This document shows, piece after piece, positions 15,058 to 23,772 of a stretch of 64,000 nt of DNA. The stretch is from NCBI RefSeq assembly GCF_008838325.1, contig NZ_CP042829.1:1-64000 (forward strand), given 5' to 3'. The DNA comes from Tepidiforma bonchosmolovskayae (GTDB taxonomy: Bacteria > Chloroflexota > Dehalococcoidia > Tepidiformales > Tepidiformaceae). Each line of letters opens with the position of its first letter. Position 1 is the stretch's first letter. A model generated the notes under the pieces. The model was not told the DNA's origin. It ran no database searches and was given only the letters and a program-made list of their open reading frames with translations. The position numbers and the translations under genes are program-made.

Positions 15058-15132
15058 AGCTCACCTCCGGTGTGGGCGCGCGGGGACACGCCTGCATCGA
15101 TGATACCACCGGGGTTGACGGGCTGGACGCCG

Positions 15133-15771
15133 TCAACTGAGGGGCGGGAGCCCCTGCCGGGCAAGCAGGGTGTTGTAGGTCCGGACGAGGGCGTCGCCCT
15201 GGTAGGCGAAGCCTCCGCCGGGGTTAAAGCTGTCGTCATATGCGGCCCGGACGAGGTACTCGCCCGAGTAGCCAGCCTGCTCGAGCTTCTGCCACGAGGC
15301 TGCCAGTCCGCGGGCCGCGCGGTCAGCGTTCGCCTCGGGGTCGAAGCGGAGGTCGCCCATCCCGTGGCCGTACCCCTGGTCGTGGAGCTGGAAGAGGCCG
15401 ACCGAATGGCCGCCGTCTCCGACCGCGTCGGGCCGGCCGCCGCTTTCGATGAGCATCACCGCCTTCAGGAAGAGCGGGGGCACCCCGTATTTCTGCCCCA
15501 GCCGGTTCAGCAGGCCGTCCCAGCGGTCGGGGTCGCCTGCGGGCTCGCGCGAGACAACCGGGGTGTGCGGCTCGGGAGCTGCCCGGCCCGCGGCCGGGGA
15601 CCTTCCGCCGGCGCGGGCAGCCTGCAGGCCGGGAGTGCCTGCCGGCGCCGAGGCCTGGCGGAGCGCGGCGGCGAATCCTCCTTCGCGGAGCGAGCGCGCG
15701 TGGAGTCCCGCTTCAGCGAGCGATACATGGAGGGGTGACGGAGCGCCGGCCGCCAGCGGGTCGATCGCCAT
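15133..15771 (-). CDS. Lytic transglycosylase (SLT domain)
   Basis: A 212-residue protein with a C-terminal transglycosylase SLT domain: LKAVMLIESGG with the catalytic Glu, SVGLFQLHDQGYGHGMGD in place of the usual GLMQ line, and AYDDSFNPGG. It cleaves the glycan strand of peptidoglycan. The 85-residue N-terminal part is Ala/Gly/Pro-rich and lacks an obvious signal peptide, as in flagellum-associated or hook-secreted hydrolases; because the window holds flagellar genes, a role in flagellar assembly is conceivable but not shown. Start at ATG 15771. Confidence 0.85.
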   Translation of the reverse strand: MAIDPLAAGAPSPLHVSLAEAGLHARSLREGGFAAALRQASAPAGTPGLQAARAGGRSPAAGRAAPEPHTPVVSREPAGDPDRWDGLLNRLGQKYGVPPLFLKAVMLIESGGRPDAVGDGGHSVGLFQLHDQGYGHGMGDLRFDPEANADRAARGLAASWQKLEQAGYSGEYLVRAAYDDSFNPGGGFAYQGDALVRTYNTLLARQGLPPLS

Positions 15772-15862
15772 ATCCCGATGGTAGTACCCTCGACATGCCC
15801 GGCGGCCGCGGGGGCTTCCCCGATTCGCCCCGTGCGAATTCCCTGAATTCGAAGGTGCTCCC

Positions 15863-16372
15863 GTGGAACGACGCATCCCCGACCCGACCCTGATGGCCCG
15901 GCTCCAGCTCAGCGTGAAGGGCGTCGACTGGGCGGCCGGGCTGGTGCGCCGGTGGCAGCATGACACCCCGCCCGGCGGCGGATGGACACCCCACCAGCAC
16001 GTGGCCCACCTCCTGGCCGCCGAGCAGAACGTTTTCCACGTGCGGATCCCGCGCATCCTTGCCGAGGACTTGCCGATGTTCGAAAGCTGGGACGAGACCG
16101 CCCACATGACGCACCAGTACCGCCCCGAGGGGGATATCGAAGAGCTCGCCGAGGCCTTCATGCGGGCCCGGGAGCAGACCGTCGGCTACTTCAAGGACCT
16201 CACTCCCGAGCAGTGGAGCCGGACTGCGGTCTGGCCGGGCGGAGTCGGCGAGGTCGACCTCGCATGGGTGGCCGAACGGGCGCTCGCACACGCGCTCGAG
16301 CACTTCGTCGCCCTCCTCAACCTTCACCAGGAGTTCGACCGCCGCCACGCCCGGACGTGGCTGAGCGGCTAA
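15863..16372 (+). CDS. DinB/YfiT-family protein
   Basis: A 169-residue four-helix protein of the DinB superfamily. Possible metal-binding histidines are in HQHVAHLL (helix 2) and AHALEHFVALL (helix 4). Known members are metal-dependent S-transferases using mycothiol, bacillithiol or glutathione; which thiol is used here is unknown. It is read from the GTG at 15863; AAGGTG is the only ribosome-site-like sequence. Its stop overlaps the end of the converging PHP gene by four bases. Confidence 0.82.
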   Translation: MERRIPDPTLMARLQLSVKGVDWAAGLVRRWQHDTPPGGGWTPHQHVAHLLAAEQNVFHVRIPRILAEDLPMFESWDETAHMTHQYRPEGDIEELAEAFMRAREQTVGYFKDLTPEQWSRTAVWPGGVGEVDLAWVAERALAHALEHFVALLNLHQEFDRRHARTWLSG

Positions 16373-16956
16373 TCAAGCAGCAGGGCTTCGTACGCGCCGG
16401 AGCGGAGCGCCTCGAGCAGGTCGGCGTCGGAGGTGGGCCGGCCAGCAAAGCGCGTCGCGGCCCGCCCGACCTCTGCGGCCGTATGGGCATCGGAGCCGCC
16501 GATTCCGGGCAGCCGGAACCCCTTCGCGAGGCCGGCAGCGGCGATATTCTGCAGCCGCGAATCCGAGCCGTTCGCCGCCTCCACCGAGACGAAGAATTCG
16601 ACGGTCTCCCGGGTCACCCGCAGCAGGCCGTCACGTGCCGGGTGAGCGAGAAAGAGCAGTGCGCCGGCCTCCACGGCGGCTGCGGCAACTTCGCGCGCCG
16701 AGGCAGAGAAGGCCGCAGCCGGGAGCCCGAACGCCAGGATGTGGCCGAGGTCAGTCGTCAGCTCGACCGCATGGAAGATTGCAATCGGCGCCGCAGCCCG
16801 GAGGGCTTCCAGCTCGTCGGGGGCCCAGGCGCGGTCATGTTCGGTCAGGCAGATGCCATCGAGCCCGCGCTCCGCCGCGAGGCGCGCGAGCTCCAGCGGC
16901 TCGAGGGCGCTGCACGCAGAGCGCGGCCACGTGTGACAGTGAAGGTCGATGAGCAT
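16369..16956 (-). CDS. PHP-domain metal-dependent phosphoesterase
   Basis: A 195-residue stand-alone PHP domain. The metal-binding motifs are DLHCHTWPRS near the N-terminus, CLTEHDRAW near residue 37, FHAVELTT, and GSDAHT near residue 155. Such proteins hydrolyse nucleotide 3'-phosphates or nucleoside bisphosphates (YciV/RnaAM-like). It is two bases downstream of the LysR regulator gene in the same orientation. Confidence 0.87.
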   Translation of the reverse strand: MLIDLHCHTWPRSACSALEPLELARLAAERGLDGICLTEHDRAWAPDELEALRAAAPIAIFHAVELTTDLGHILAFGLPAAAFSASAREVAAAAVEAGALLFLAHPARDGLLRVTRETVEFFVSVEAANGSDSRLQNIAAAGLAKGFRLPGIGGSDAHTAAEVGRAATRFAGRPTSDADLLEALRSGAYEALLLD

Positions 16957-16958
16957 CG

Positions 16959-17858
16959 TCAGCGCGGCAGGCGCACGCCGTAGATTTCGCCCAGCAGGTC
17001 AAGGAAGCCGGCCATCGGCCCGGACTGGGGCTTGTTTCGGCGGTACATGACAGCGATATCGCGCTGCACCGGCTCCGCGGATTCGATGTGCACCTTGTGG
17101 AGCGTCCCGAGGCGAATCTCGCGCTCGACGGAGACCTCAGGGAGGAGGGCGATGCCAAGGTTGGCTTCAACCATCTTCTTCGTCGCTTCGATGGAGTCGA
17201 GCTGCATCTGCTGATGCGGGACGACGCCGAGGTCACGGAAGAGGCCCATGATCATGCCGTAGTAACCGGAATCCCGGTCGAACAGGATCAGGGAGTCCTC
17301 CGCGAGGTCTTCCACCCGCACGGAGCCTTTCTTCGCGTACCGGTGCTGTGCCGAAACGACGAGGACCAGCTCGTCCCGGTAGAGCACCACGGTGCGGACG
17401 TCAGGGTGGTTAATCGGCCGGCCGAGCCCGACCTGGACGTCGTCGTCCAGGACCATCTGGAGGACCTCGTCGCTGTGGCCGGTGCGCACGAGGACATCGA
17501 CGCCGGGATGCGTGTCACAGAAGACCTTGAGGAGCCGCGGGAGGACGTAGGTACCGACGGCGGGCGCCGTGCCGATGAGCAGGCGGCCCGCGGTCCCGTC
17601 GCGGGTGCCCTCGAGCATCATGAGACCATCATTCAGGGTCCGCATCACCCGCTGAGCGTACGGGAGGAACGCCCGGCCGGCGTCGGTGAGCTTGACGCCG
17701 CGGCCCATCCGTTCGAAGAGGGGCTGACCAACCTCCCGCTCGAGCGCCTGGATCCGGTTGCTGAGCGACGGCTGCGCGACATTCAACAGCTCAGCGGCCC
17801 GGCTGAAGCTGCCGCAATCTGCCGCCGTAATGAAGGCTTCGAGCTGGGCGAGTTCCAT
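16959..17858 (-). CDS. LysR-family transcriptional regulator
   Basis: A 299-residue LysR regulator. Residues 1-60 are the winged helix-turn-helix (ELAQLEAFITAADCGSFSRAAELLNVAQPSLSNRIQALE) and residues 90-290 the substrate-binding domain (TAPAVGTYVLPRLLKVF...). The inducer is unknown. ATG 17858 is chosen over a start 75 bases upstream, since it gives the canonical MELAQLEAF beginning. The PHP gene follows two bases downstream. A possible operator with two CCATAA direct repeats and one inverted TATGG lies at 17889-17935 and may serve autoregulation. Confidence 0.93.
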   Translation of the reverse strand: MELAQLEAFITAADCGSFSRAAELLNVAQPSLSNRIQALEREVGQPLFERMGRGVKLTDAGRAFLPYAQRVMRTLNDGLMMLEGTRDGTAGRLLIGTAPAVGTYVLPRLLKVFCDTHPGVDVLVRTGHSDEVLQMVLDDDVQVGLGRPINHPDVRTVVLYRDELVLVVSAQHRYAKKGSVRVEDLAEDSLILFDRDSGYYGMIMGLFRDLGVVPHQQMQLDSIEATKKMVEANLGIALLPEVSVEREIRLGTLHKVHIESAEPVQRDIAVMYRRNKPQSGPMAGFLDLLGEIYGVRLPR

Positions 17859-17888
17859 ATGACTCAGTCCCCATCGATAGGGTGAGAC

Positions 17889-17935
17889 TATGGTTCGAGC
17901 ATACGCCCCGGCTGAGCCATAAGCCAGCCCCATAA
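17889..17935. promoter_or_regulatory. Possible LysR operator region
   Basis: CCATAA occurs twice in direct repeat (17917-17922 and 17930-17935), and TATGG, the inverse of the same core, at 17889-17893, just before the LysR start. This arrangement suits an autoregulated LysR promoter, but the motif is not confirmed elsewhere. Confidence 0.3.
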
Positions 17936-17963
17936 TTCCATCGACCGCCCGGAACGCTACGAG

Positions 17964-18494
17964 TCAGTCAAAGTAGCGGCCCATCACCCAGTTCAGAACG
18001 TCCCGGCCCGTGAGCATGCCGACCACCGCGTCGCCGCGCACGATGGGAATGTGGCGAAAGCCGCCGACGCCCATTTTGTTGAGCGCGTAGGCCATCATGT
18101 CATCCTCGCGGAGCACGACCGGGTCGGGCGTCATCACGTCGGAGACCGGGCGGTCGAGCATCGCCGGGTCTGGTGCAACTTTCCGGAGCACGTCGCGGTC
18201 AGTGAAGATGCCGGCAATGGCAAGGCCATCCATGACGACCACGGCGCCGGCGCGATCGCGCTGCATGAGCTGCACCGCCTCGCGCACCGTTGCGGTCTGC
18301 TGGATGAGCAAGGCTTTGCTCCAGCGGGCCGCCGCGATTGGCAGCGTCAGGTCGGATTCCTTCAGCACCTGGGCGGCCTCGGGCACGTCGATGCTGCTCA
18401 GGTCGCTCAGGCACCGCTCGCAGATGTCGGTCCCTTCGATGTTTTCAGCGCCGCAGCTTGGGCAGACGATGACGTTGGACGGGTCTCCGGACAT
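17964..18494 (-). CDS. Zinc-ribbon plus tandem CBS-domain protein
   Basis: A 176-residue protein with an N-terminal zinc ribbon (CPSCGAENIEGTDICERC at about residues 11-28), then two CBS motifs (about residues 60-115 and 122-175), as shown by VVMDGLAIAGIFTDRDVLRKV and GDAVVGMLTGRDVLNWV. CBS pairs bind adenine nucleotides (AMP, ATP, SAM, NAD) and act as energy sensors. ATG 18494 is chosen because AGGAGG lies nine bases upstream. It is downstream of korAB but separated by a strong terminator (18522-18553). Confidence 0.85.
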   Translation of the reverse strand: MSGDPSNVIVCPSCGAENIEGTDICERCLSDLSSIDVPEAAQVLKESDLTLPIAAARWSKALLIQQTATVREAVQLMQRDRAGAVVVMDGLAIAGIFTDRDVLRKVAPDPAMLDRPVSDVMTPDPVVLREDDMMAYALNKMGVGGFRHIPIVRGDAVVGMLTGRDVLNWVMGRYFD

Positions 18495-18521
18495 GAATCC
18501 AGCCTCCTCCACCTGCCCCAG

Positions 18522-18553
18522 AAAACAACGTCGGGGCCAGGCTCGGCCCCGAC
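18522..18553 (-). terminator. korB terminator
   Basis: On the minus strand GTCGGGGCC (18553-18545) and GGCCCCGAC (18538-18530) form a nine-bp stem with a six-base loop, followed by GTTGTTTTC, a classical T-rich trailer. It is 37 bases past the korB stop. Confidence 0.8.
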
Positions 18554-18589
18554 AATAGCAGATAGATGTAGGCGGCGTTGCCCGCTGGC

Positions 18590-19630
18590 TTATTCCACGA
18601 CCCAGGTCTCCCCGGTCCGGAGTGCAGCCTCCAGCGAACCCTTGCCCCTGGCCATGGCTTCCTCTACCTGCTGCTGAACGAGCTGGTCGAAGGTGGGGGC
18701 ATCGACGTCGCGGAAGACACCAATCGGCACCGGGAAGTCCGGGTAGTCCATGCCGACCAGGATATTTGCGAGGGTGATGTTCTCCGCATGGGCATCGTGG
18801 ACCAGCAGCCCATCGTCGGTCGCGGCGTTCTCGACAATCTCCGGCGTAAAGCCGTTCAGCCGGATGCCGTGCTGGTTCTCCTTGCCGAAGCGCAGCGGCT
18901 TGCCGTGCTCGAGGTAGATCATCCGGTCAGCCCGCACTTCCTTTTCGGCGAAGGCGGCGAACGCCCCGTCGTTGAAGATGTTGCAGTTCTGGTAGACCTC
19001 GACGAACGAGACGCCGCGGTGCTTTGCCGCGAGGTAGAGCATCTCTTCGAGGTGCTTCGTGTCGCGGTCAACGGAGCGGGCCACGAAGGTAGCGCCTGCC
19101 GCGAGAGCGATGCGAATCGGGTTGAGCGGCCGCTCGGTGGTGCCGTACGGCGACGACTTCGTGATCTTGCCGAATTCGGAGGTCGGGGAATACTGCCCCT
19201 TCGTCAGCCCGTAGATGCGGTTGTTGAAGAGGACGATCGTCAGGTCGATGTTCCGCCGCATCGCATGGAGCAGGTGGTTGCCCCCAATGCTCAGACCATC
19301 GCCGTCGCCGGTGATGACGAAGACCTTCAGCTCGGGCCGGGCGGTCTTCAGGCCCGTCGCAATCGTGGGGGCGCGGCCATGGATGCTGTGAAAACCGTAG
19401 GTGTTGACGTAGTAGGGGAAACGGCTGGAGCAGCCGATGCCGCTGATGAAGACGATCTGCTCCCGCGGGACGCCGAGGTCAGGGAGCATCTTCTGCATCT
19501 GGGCGAGGATGGAGTAGTCCCCGCAGCCTGGGCACCACCGGACCTCCTGGTCGGTGACGAAATCCTTCCGCGTGAGGACCGGCAGGTCGGGCGAGATGAG
19601 GCCGTCGTTGGGCGTCGTCGGTGCAGTCAT
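18590..19630 (-). CDS. korB: 2-oxoacid:ferredoxin oxidoreductase beta subunit
   Basis: A 346-residue subunit that binds thiamine diphosphate and the [4Fe-4S] cluster. WCPGCGDY is the canonical N-terminal motif, GIGCSSRFPYY and the TPP/Mg region GDGDGLSIGGNHLLHAMRRN follow, and NNRIYGLTKGQYSPTS closes the TPP site. Together with KorA it oxidatively decarboxylates a 2-oxoacid (2-oxoglutarate in the TCA cycle or a related acid) to acyl-CoA and reduces ferredoxin. ATG 19630 is used: GGAGG lies just before it and it is one base after the korA stop. Confidence 0.93.
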   Translation of the reverse strand: MTAPTTPNDGLISPDLPVLTRKDFVTDQEVRWCPGCGDYSILAQMQKMLPDLGVPREQIVFISGIGCSSRFPYYVNTYGFHSIHGRAPTIATGLKTARPELKVFVITGDGDGLSIGGNHLLHAMRRNIDLTIVLFNNRIYGLTKGQYSPTSEFGKITKSSPYGTTERPLNPIRIALAAGATFVARSVDRDTKHLEEMLYLAAKHRGVSFVEVYQNCNIFNDGAFAAFAEKEVRADRMIYLEHGKPLRFGKENQHGIRLNGFTPEIVENAATDDGLLVHDAHAENITLANILVGMDYPDFPVPIGVFRDVDAPTFDQLVQQQVEEAMARGKGSLEAALRTGETWVVE

Positions 19631-19631
19631 G

Positions 19632-21542
19632 TCAGCCTCCACTAACCCCGGCGCTGCGGGTGAACTCAAGGACGTATTCGTCGCGCAGGCCGAGCACTTC
19701 GTCGATCTTGCCTTCGATTTCGGCGATCTTGAACGGCTGGCCCGAGATCTTGTTGAACGGAATGGCGTCGATAAGGAAGCGGCCGCGGATGAGCAGTGCC
19801 AGCTGCCCTGTGTTGAGCTCGGGAATGAGCACCTTCCGGTACCTCTTCAGCACATCGCCGAGGTTGGCCGGGAAGGGGTTCAGATAGCGGAGGTGGGCCG
19901 AGGCAACGCTGAGCCCCCGCTTGCGCGCATTGTCGCAGGCGCTGGTGATTGAGCCATACGTGCCGCCCCAGCCAAGCACGAGGAGGTCGCCCTCTTCGGG
20001 ACCGGTCACCTCGAGCGGCGGGATGTCCTGGACGATCCGCTCGACCTTGCCCTTGCGGGCGAGGGTCATTTCATGGTGGTTGCGCGGGTCGTAGCTGATA
20101 TCGCCCGTTTCACCGGATTTTTCGAGGCCGCCGATGCGGTGTTCCAGGCCGCGCTGGCCGGGGACGGCCCAAGGCCGGGCGAGAGTCTTCGGGTCACGCC
20201 GGTACGGATTGAACTTTCCTTCCTGCGGCTCCGCGTAATGCCACTCGATCTTCGGCAGCTCAGAGATATCGGGGATGCGCCACGGCTCGGAGCCGTTGCC
20301 GAGGTAGCCGTCGCTCAGGAAAACGACCGGCACCATGTACTTCAGCGCGATCCGGAAGGCCTCGATCGCCATGTAGAAGCAGTCCGAGGGAGTGCAGGGC
20401 GCGACGATGGCCACGTAGCTGTCGCCGTTGCGGCCGAACATCGCCTGGAGCAGGTCAGCCTGCTCGGTCTTGGTCGGCATACCCGTGGACGGACCGGCCC
20501 GCTGGACGTCGATGACGACAATCGGGAGCTCGGTCATGACGGCGAGATTGAGCGCTTCGCTCTTGAGGGCGAGGCCGGGGCCGCTCGTCCCCGTGAGCCC
20601 GAGGTGCCCGCCGTAGGCCGCGCCGATGGCCGCGCCGATAGCGGCAATCTCGTCTTCGGCCTGGAACGTCTTGATGCCGAAGTTCTTCAGCTTGGAGAGC
20701 TCGTGGAGGATGTCGCTCGCGGGGGTAATCGGGTAGCTCGCGTAGAAGAGCGGCAAACCGCTGAGCACGGAGGCGGCAACGAACCCGAGGGCCGTCGCTT
20801 CGTTTCCGCTGATGTGGCGGTAGACGCCGGGCGGCACCTTGGCCGGGGGAACCCGGTACTGCACCCGGAACAGCTCGGTCGTCTCACCGAAGTTGTAGCC
20901 GGCCCGCAGCGCGCGCAGGTTCGCCTCGAGGATGTCAGGGCGCCGCTTGAACTGCTCGGTCGCCCACTTGATGGTCGTGTCGAGGGTGCGGCCGTACAGC
21001 CAGAGCACGAGCCCGAGGGCATAGAAGTTACGGCAGCGGAATTTGTCCTTGGCGCTGAGCGGCAATCCCTCGAGCGCCAGCTCGTTCTGCCGGGTGATGG
21101 AGATCGGGACGACCTGGTAGCCGTTGAGGGAGCCGTCCTCAAGCGGGTTCGTTTCGTAGGCCGCCTTCTTGAGGTTGGTCGGCTCGAACTCATCCTTATC
21201 GACGATAAGAAGGCCGCCGGGCTTCAGATCCCCGAGGTTCGTTTTCAGGGCGGCCGGGTTCATTGCGACGAGAACGTCGGGGCGGTCACCCGGGGTATAG
21301 ATTTCGGTGCTTGCGAAGGAGATCTGGAAGCCGGAGACGCCGGGGAGCGAGCCGGCGGGGGCCCGGATCTCCGCCGGGAAGTCGGGCAGGGTTGCGAGGT
21401 CGTTTCCGAAGACTGCCGCGGTCCGGGTGAACTGGGTGCCGGTCAGTTGCATGCCGTCGCCGGAGTCGCCGGCGAAGCGGATAGTGACACGTTCGAGCTC
21501 TTCAATCTGGTGTTCGGGCTTGAGCTGCGCTTCAGTAGTCAT
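19632..21542 (-). CDS. korA: 2-oxoacid:ferredoxin oxidoreductase alpha subunit (gamma-alpha fusion)
   Basis: A 636-residue protein in which the gamma domain (residues 15-190, with VTIRFAGDSGDGMQLTG) is fused to the alpha domain (from about residue 220, with SGNEATALGFVAASVLSGL and GTSGPGLALKSEALN). This layout is typical of the two-subunit KorAB enzymes of thermophiles and Mycobacterium-like bacteria. Here it is the first of two catalytic genes and follows a CBS-domain gene by 13 bases, so an adenylate-sensing control of the complex is possible. ATG 21542 is preferred; a GTG at 21563 is also open but overlaps the CBS stop. Confidence 0.94.
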   Translation of the reverse strand: MTTEAQLKPEHQIEELERVTIRFAGDSGDGMQLTGTQFTRTAAVFGNDLATLPDFPAEIRAPAGSLPGVSGFQISFASTEIYTPGDRPDVLVAMNPAALKTNLGDLKPGGLLIVDKDEFEPTNLKKAAYETNPLEDGSLNGYQVVPISITRQNELALEGLPLSAKDKFRCRNFYALGLVLWLYGRTLDTTIKWATEQFKRRPDILEANLRALRAGYNFGETTELFRVQYRVPPAKVPPGVYRHISGNEATALGFVAASVLSGLPLFYASYPITPASDILHELSKLKNFGIKTFQAEDEIAAIGAAIGAAYGGHLGLTGTSGPGLALKSEALNLAVMTELPIVVIDVQRAGPSTGMPTKTEQADLLQAMFGRNGDSYVAIVAPCTPSDCFYMAIEAFRIALKYMVPVVFLSDGYLGNGSEPWRIPDISELPKIEWHYAEPQEGKFNPYRRDPKTLARPWAVPGQRGLEHRIGGLEKSGETGDISYDPRNHHEMTLARKGKVERIVQDIPPLEVTGPEEGDLLVLGWGGTYGSITSACDNARKRGLSVASAHLRYLNPFPANLGDVLKRYRKVLIPELNTGQLALLIRGRFLIDAIPFNKISGQPFKIAEIEGKIDEVLGLRDEYVLEFTRSAGVSGG

Positions 21543-21555
21543 GGGTCTCTGCTTC

Positions 21556-22029
21556 TTATCCACCCTCTGGTTGCTCCATCACCTGGTGAGGGCGCGGAGG
21601 CAGGTTTAGGACGTCTTCCGGGTACGCCTCTGCGAGGTCACGCAGGAGGTCGCCCAGCCGCAGGACCCCCACAACCCGGCCGCCCTCCACCACGGGCAGA
21701 TTCCGGTAGTGGTGCTGCTGCATCAGGGCAATTGCTTCGGCCACCGTCCCTGTGGAGGCAATCACCCGGGGTTGCTTCGTGAGCACCGAAGCGCGAAGCG
21801 GCTGGTCCCAATCGAACCCATCCACCATGCATTTCGTAAGGACATCGCGTTCCGTGAAGATCCCCTGCAGCTCGCCGTTCTCAACAGCGAGGACGCACGA
21901 AGTCCCGAGACGGTTCATCGTTGCGACGGCCTGGCGAACGGGGATCAATGGCGAAACGGTGGCTGGCTCGCTCAGGGTCAGCTCGGAGAGGCGTTGGTTG
22001 ACGAACCGGCTGAGCCGGGTGCGATCCAT
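21556..22029 (-). CDS. Tandem CBS-domain protein
   Basis: A 157-residue protein made of two CBS motifs (about residues 20-80 and 86-140): VENGELQGIFTERDVLTK and VEGGRVVGVLRLGDLLRDL. It has no other domain. It is immediately upstream of korAB in the same orientation, which suggests a nucleotide-sensing partner of the oxidoreductase. The start is uncertain: ATG 22029 gives the usual length but has only a weak AGGCGA upstream; an ATG at 22083 would add 18 unrelated residues. Confidence 0.85.
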   Translation of the reverse strand: MDRTRLSRFVNQRLSELTLSEPATVSPLIPVRQAVATMNRLGTSCVLAVENGELQGIFTERDVLTKCMVDGFDWDQPLRASVLTKQPRVIASTGTVAEAIALMQQHHYRNLPVVEGGRVVGVLRLGDLLRDLAEAYPEDVLNLPPRPHQVMEQPEGG

Positions 22030-22132
22030 CTGCGCTGTCGTTCGCCTGGATGGGATGATGCGGACCGGCGGGCGCAAAGGCACACCGTGCGCGTTACCTC
22101 AAGTCTACGCTCTTTCGCAACGTTGTGCAGAA

Positions 22133-22149
22133 GCCGCCGCGCGGGCGGC
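22133..22149. repeat. Hairpin GCCGCC/GGCGGC between the CBS and HD-GYP genes
   Basis: A perfect six-bp stem with loop GCGCG in the 261-base gap between two divergent genes. The rest of the gap holds the promoter regions; a GCCGATAT at 22245-22252 lies 38 bases before the HD-GYP start but lacks a -35 partner. Confidence 0.35.
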
Positions 22150-22290
22150 TGCGGGCTCCGCGCGACTCCCCTGATAGTCCATACGACTCTTCCCTATTTC
22201 TCCCGGCCGTCACCGGCCCGTCCCTGCAGTGCCGCTTTTCCGGGGCCGATATTCCGAATACGCCCTGCTACCTGCGGGACACGGGGAAAC

Positions 22291-23637
22291 ATGGCTTCCA
22301 AAGCGCAGATCCAGACGGTCAAGGCGGACTTTCTCGATCCGTCGCTCTACGAAGACACCGGCCTTTCCGGCGTACCCCGGCTAAGCCGGGGAACCATTCT
22401 CGGGGCGCTCAGCCGTGCGTTCGACCTGGCCGAGGGGAGAAAGCCGGGGCATGCCCAGCGGGTCGCCTACATCGGCGTTTACCTTGCCAGCGACCTTGGG
22501 CTCGAGCCGCCGCGCATCGAAGAGGTTTACTTCGGCTGCCTGCTCCACGACGTCGGCATGTCGGTACTCGACCCGGTCGGGGTCCAGGCGGCGCCGCCCG
22601 CGGCTCTGTGGAGCCGGATCGGCCGGCCCGGCGCAGAGGCCCTCGTGCGGCCGTCGGCCGGCGTCTGGTCCGACGTCATCGAGACGATCGCCCGGCATTG
22701 CGAGGCAGGCGCCGGGGTGGCGCGCCGGATGGGCTTCTCGGAGGCCGTCGCCGCGGCCGTGCTCGGTCACCACGATTGCTGGGACGGTTCGGGCCGCCCT
22801 GGCGCCGTGCCCGGCAACGAGGCGCCGCTGGTCAGCCGGATCGTCGCCCTGGCCGACCGCTTCGAGACCCTGCTCGACGGCGATGCGCCGCCGCTGGCGC
22901 TCCGCAGGAGCGGCCCCGCGCTCGTCCGTGACATGGCCGGGCGAGAACTCGACCCGGAGCTGGCCCACCACATGGCGAAGCTGGCCGCCCGCGACGACTT
23001 CTGGCTCGGCCTGTACGACAACGACCTCGGCGCCGGGCTGATGGCGCTCAACTACGGCGGCGTGCTCGGCCGCGACGAACTGTTCGAGTTCCTCGGCGTG
23101 CTCAGCGATGTCGTGGACGTTCGGAACGGCCGGGAAGAAGGTTCCGGGCGGCGAATTGCCGACATGGCCCGGCGGGTCGCGCTTCACTGCGACATGACGG
23201 AGCGTCGCGCCGACCTTGTGAAGGTGGCCACCCTGCTTCACGACATCGGGACGCTCGGGGTACCGGCGCGGTATCTGCGGAAGCCGGACATCCTGAGCAT
23301 CGATGAGATGTCGGCGGTCCAGATGCACCCCATCTATGCCCGGGACATCCTCGGCGAGATCCCCGGGCTCGGCGCCGCTGCCTGGTGGGTCGGCTGCCAC
23401 CATGAGCGGGTCGATGGCAAGGGCTACCCGGGCATGCTGGAGGGAAGCGAGGTGCCGGTCGAAGCCCAGATTATTGGCATGTGCGAAACCTTCGACGCCC
23501 TGACCAATGACCGCCCCTACCGGCGGGCGCTGCCCCGCTCCGAGGCCTTCGAGATTATGCGCGGGCTCGCCGGCAACCGCTTCGACTCCTACCTCCTCGC
23601 CCGCTTCGAAAGCGTGGCGGGGCCGTTCGACGCCTGA
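22291..23637 (+). CDS. Tandem HD-GYP domain protein
   Basis: A 448-residue protein with two HD-GYP-like phosphohydrolase domains and no receiver or GAF domain. The first (residues about 40-200) has GHAQRVAYIG, LLHDVGMS and HHDCWDGSGRPG, so the GYP is replaced by GRP. The second (about 255-430) has ATLLHDIGTLG, MHPIYARDIL and HHERVDGKGYPG, with all metal ligands and the GYP intact. It probably degrades cyclic-di-GMP, with only the second domain fully equipped. The ATG at 22291 has no strong ribosome site (ACGGGGAAAC). A terminator-like hairpin follows at 23676-23707. Confidence 0.85.
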   Translation: MASKAQIQTVKADFLDPSLYEDTGLSGVPRLSRGTILGALSRAFDLAEGRKPGHAQRVAYIGVYLASDLGLEPPRIEEVYFGCLLHDVGMSVLDPVGVQAAPPAALWSRIGRPGAEALVRPSAGVWSDVIETIARHCEAGAGVARRMGFSEAVAAAVLGHHDCWDGSGRPGAVPGNEAPLVSRIVALADRFETLLDGDAPPLALRRSGPALVRDMAGRELDPELAHHMAKLAARDDFWLGLYDNDLGAGLMALNYGGVLGRDELFEFLGVLSDVVDVRNGREEGSGRRIADMARRVALHCDMTERRADLVKVATLLHDIGTLGVPARYLRKPDILSIDEMSAVQMHPIYARDILGEIPGLGAAAWWVGCHHERVDGKGYPGMLEGSEVPVEAQIIGMCETFDALTNDRPYRRALPRSEAFEIMRGLAGNRFDSYLLARFESVAGPFDA

Positions 23638-23675
23638 GACGGGCGCCATCCCGTCCGCACGGGCATCTCCCGCGA

Positions 23676-23707
23676 CCGAGGGGGTCGGCGTACGCCGGCC
23701 CCCTCGG
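23676..23707 (+). terminator. Strong hairpin after the HD-GYP gene
   Basis: CCGAGGGGG, a mismatched T, then CGGCG, a two-base TA loop and the exact complements (CGCCG, G, CCCCCTCGG) make a 14-bp stem. No T-run follows, so it may be a terminator without U-tract or an mRNA 3'-end stabiliser. Confidence 0.5.
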
Positions 23708-23772
23708 CACGTGCGCAACAACACTGCCGCGCTACAATGGCCGGCCACGACCACCTCGCGGGGACTTGCTCT

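Noticed and set aside
12958-15738. A 926-codon open frame on the plus strand across three minus-strand hydrolase/transglycosylase genes.
   Set aside because: The opposite strand holds clear family motifs in every part; long antisense frames are usual in GC-rich genomes because of third-position GC bias.
20073-21782. A 569-codon plus-strand frame across korA and the CBS gene.
   Set aside because: It mirrors korA, which has all family motifs, and its product is low-complexity Arg/Gly/Glu-rich with no motif.
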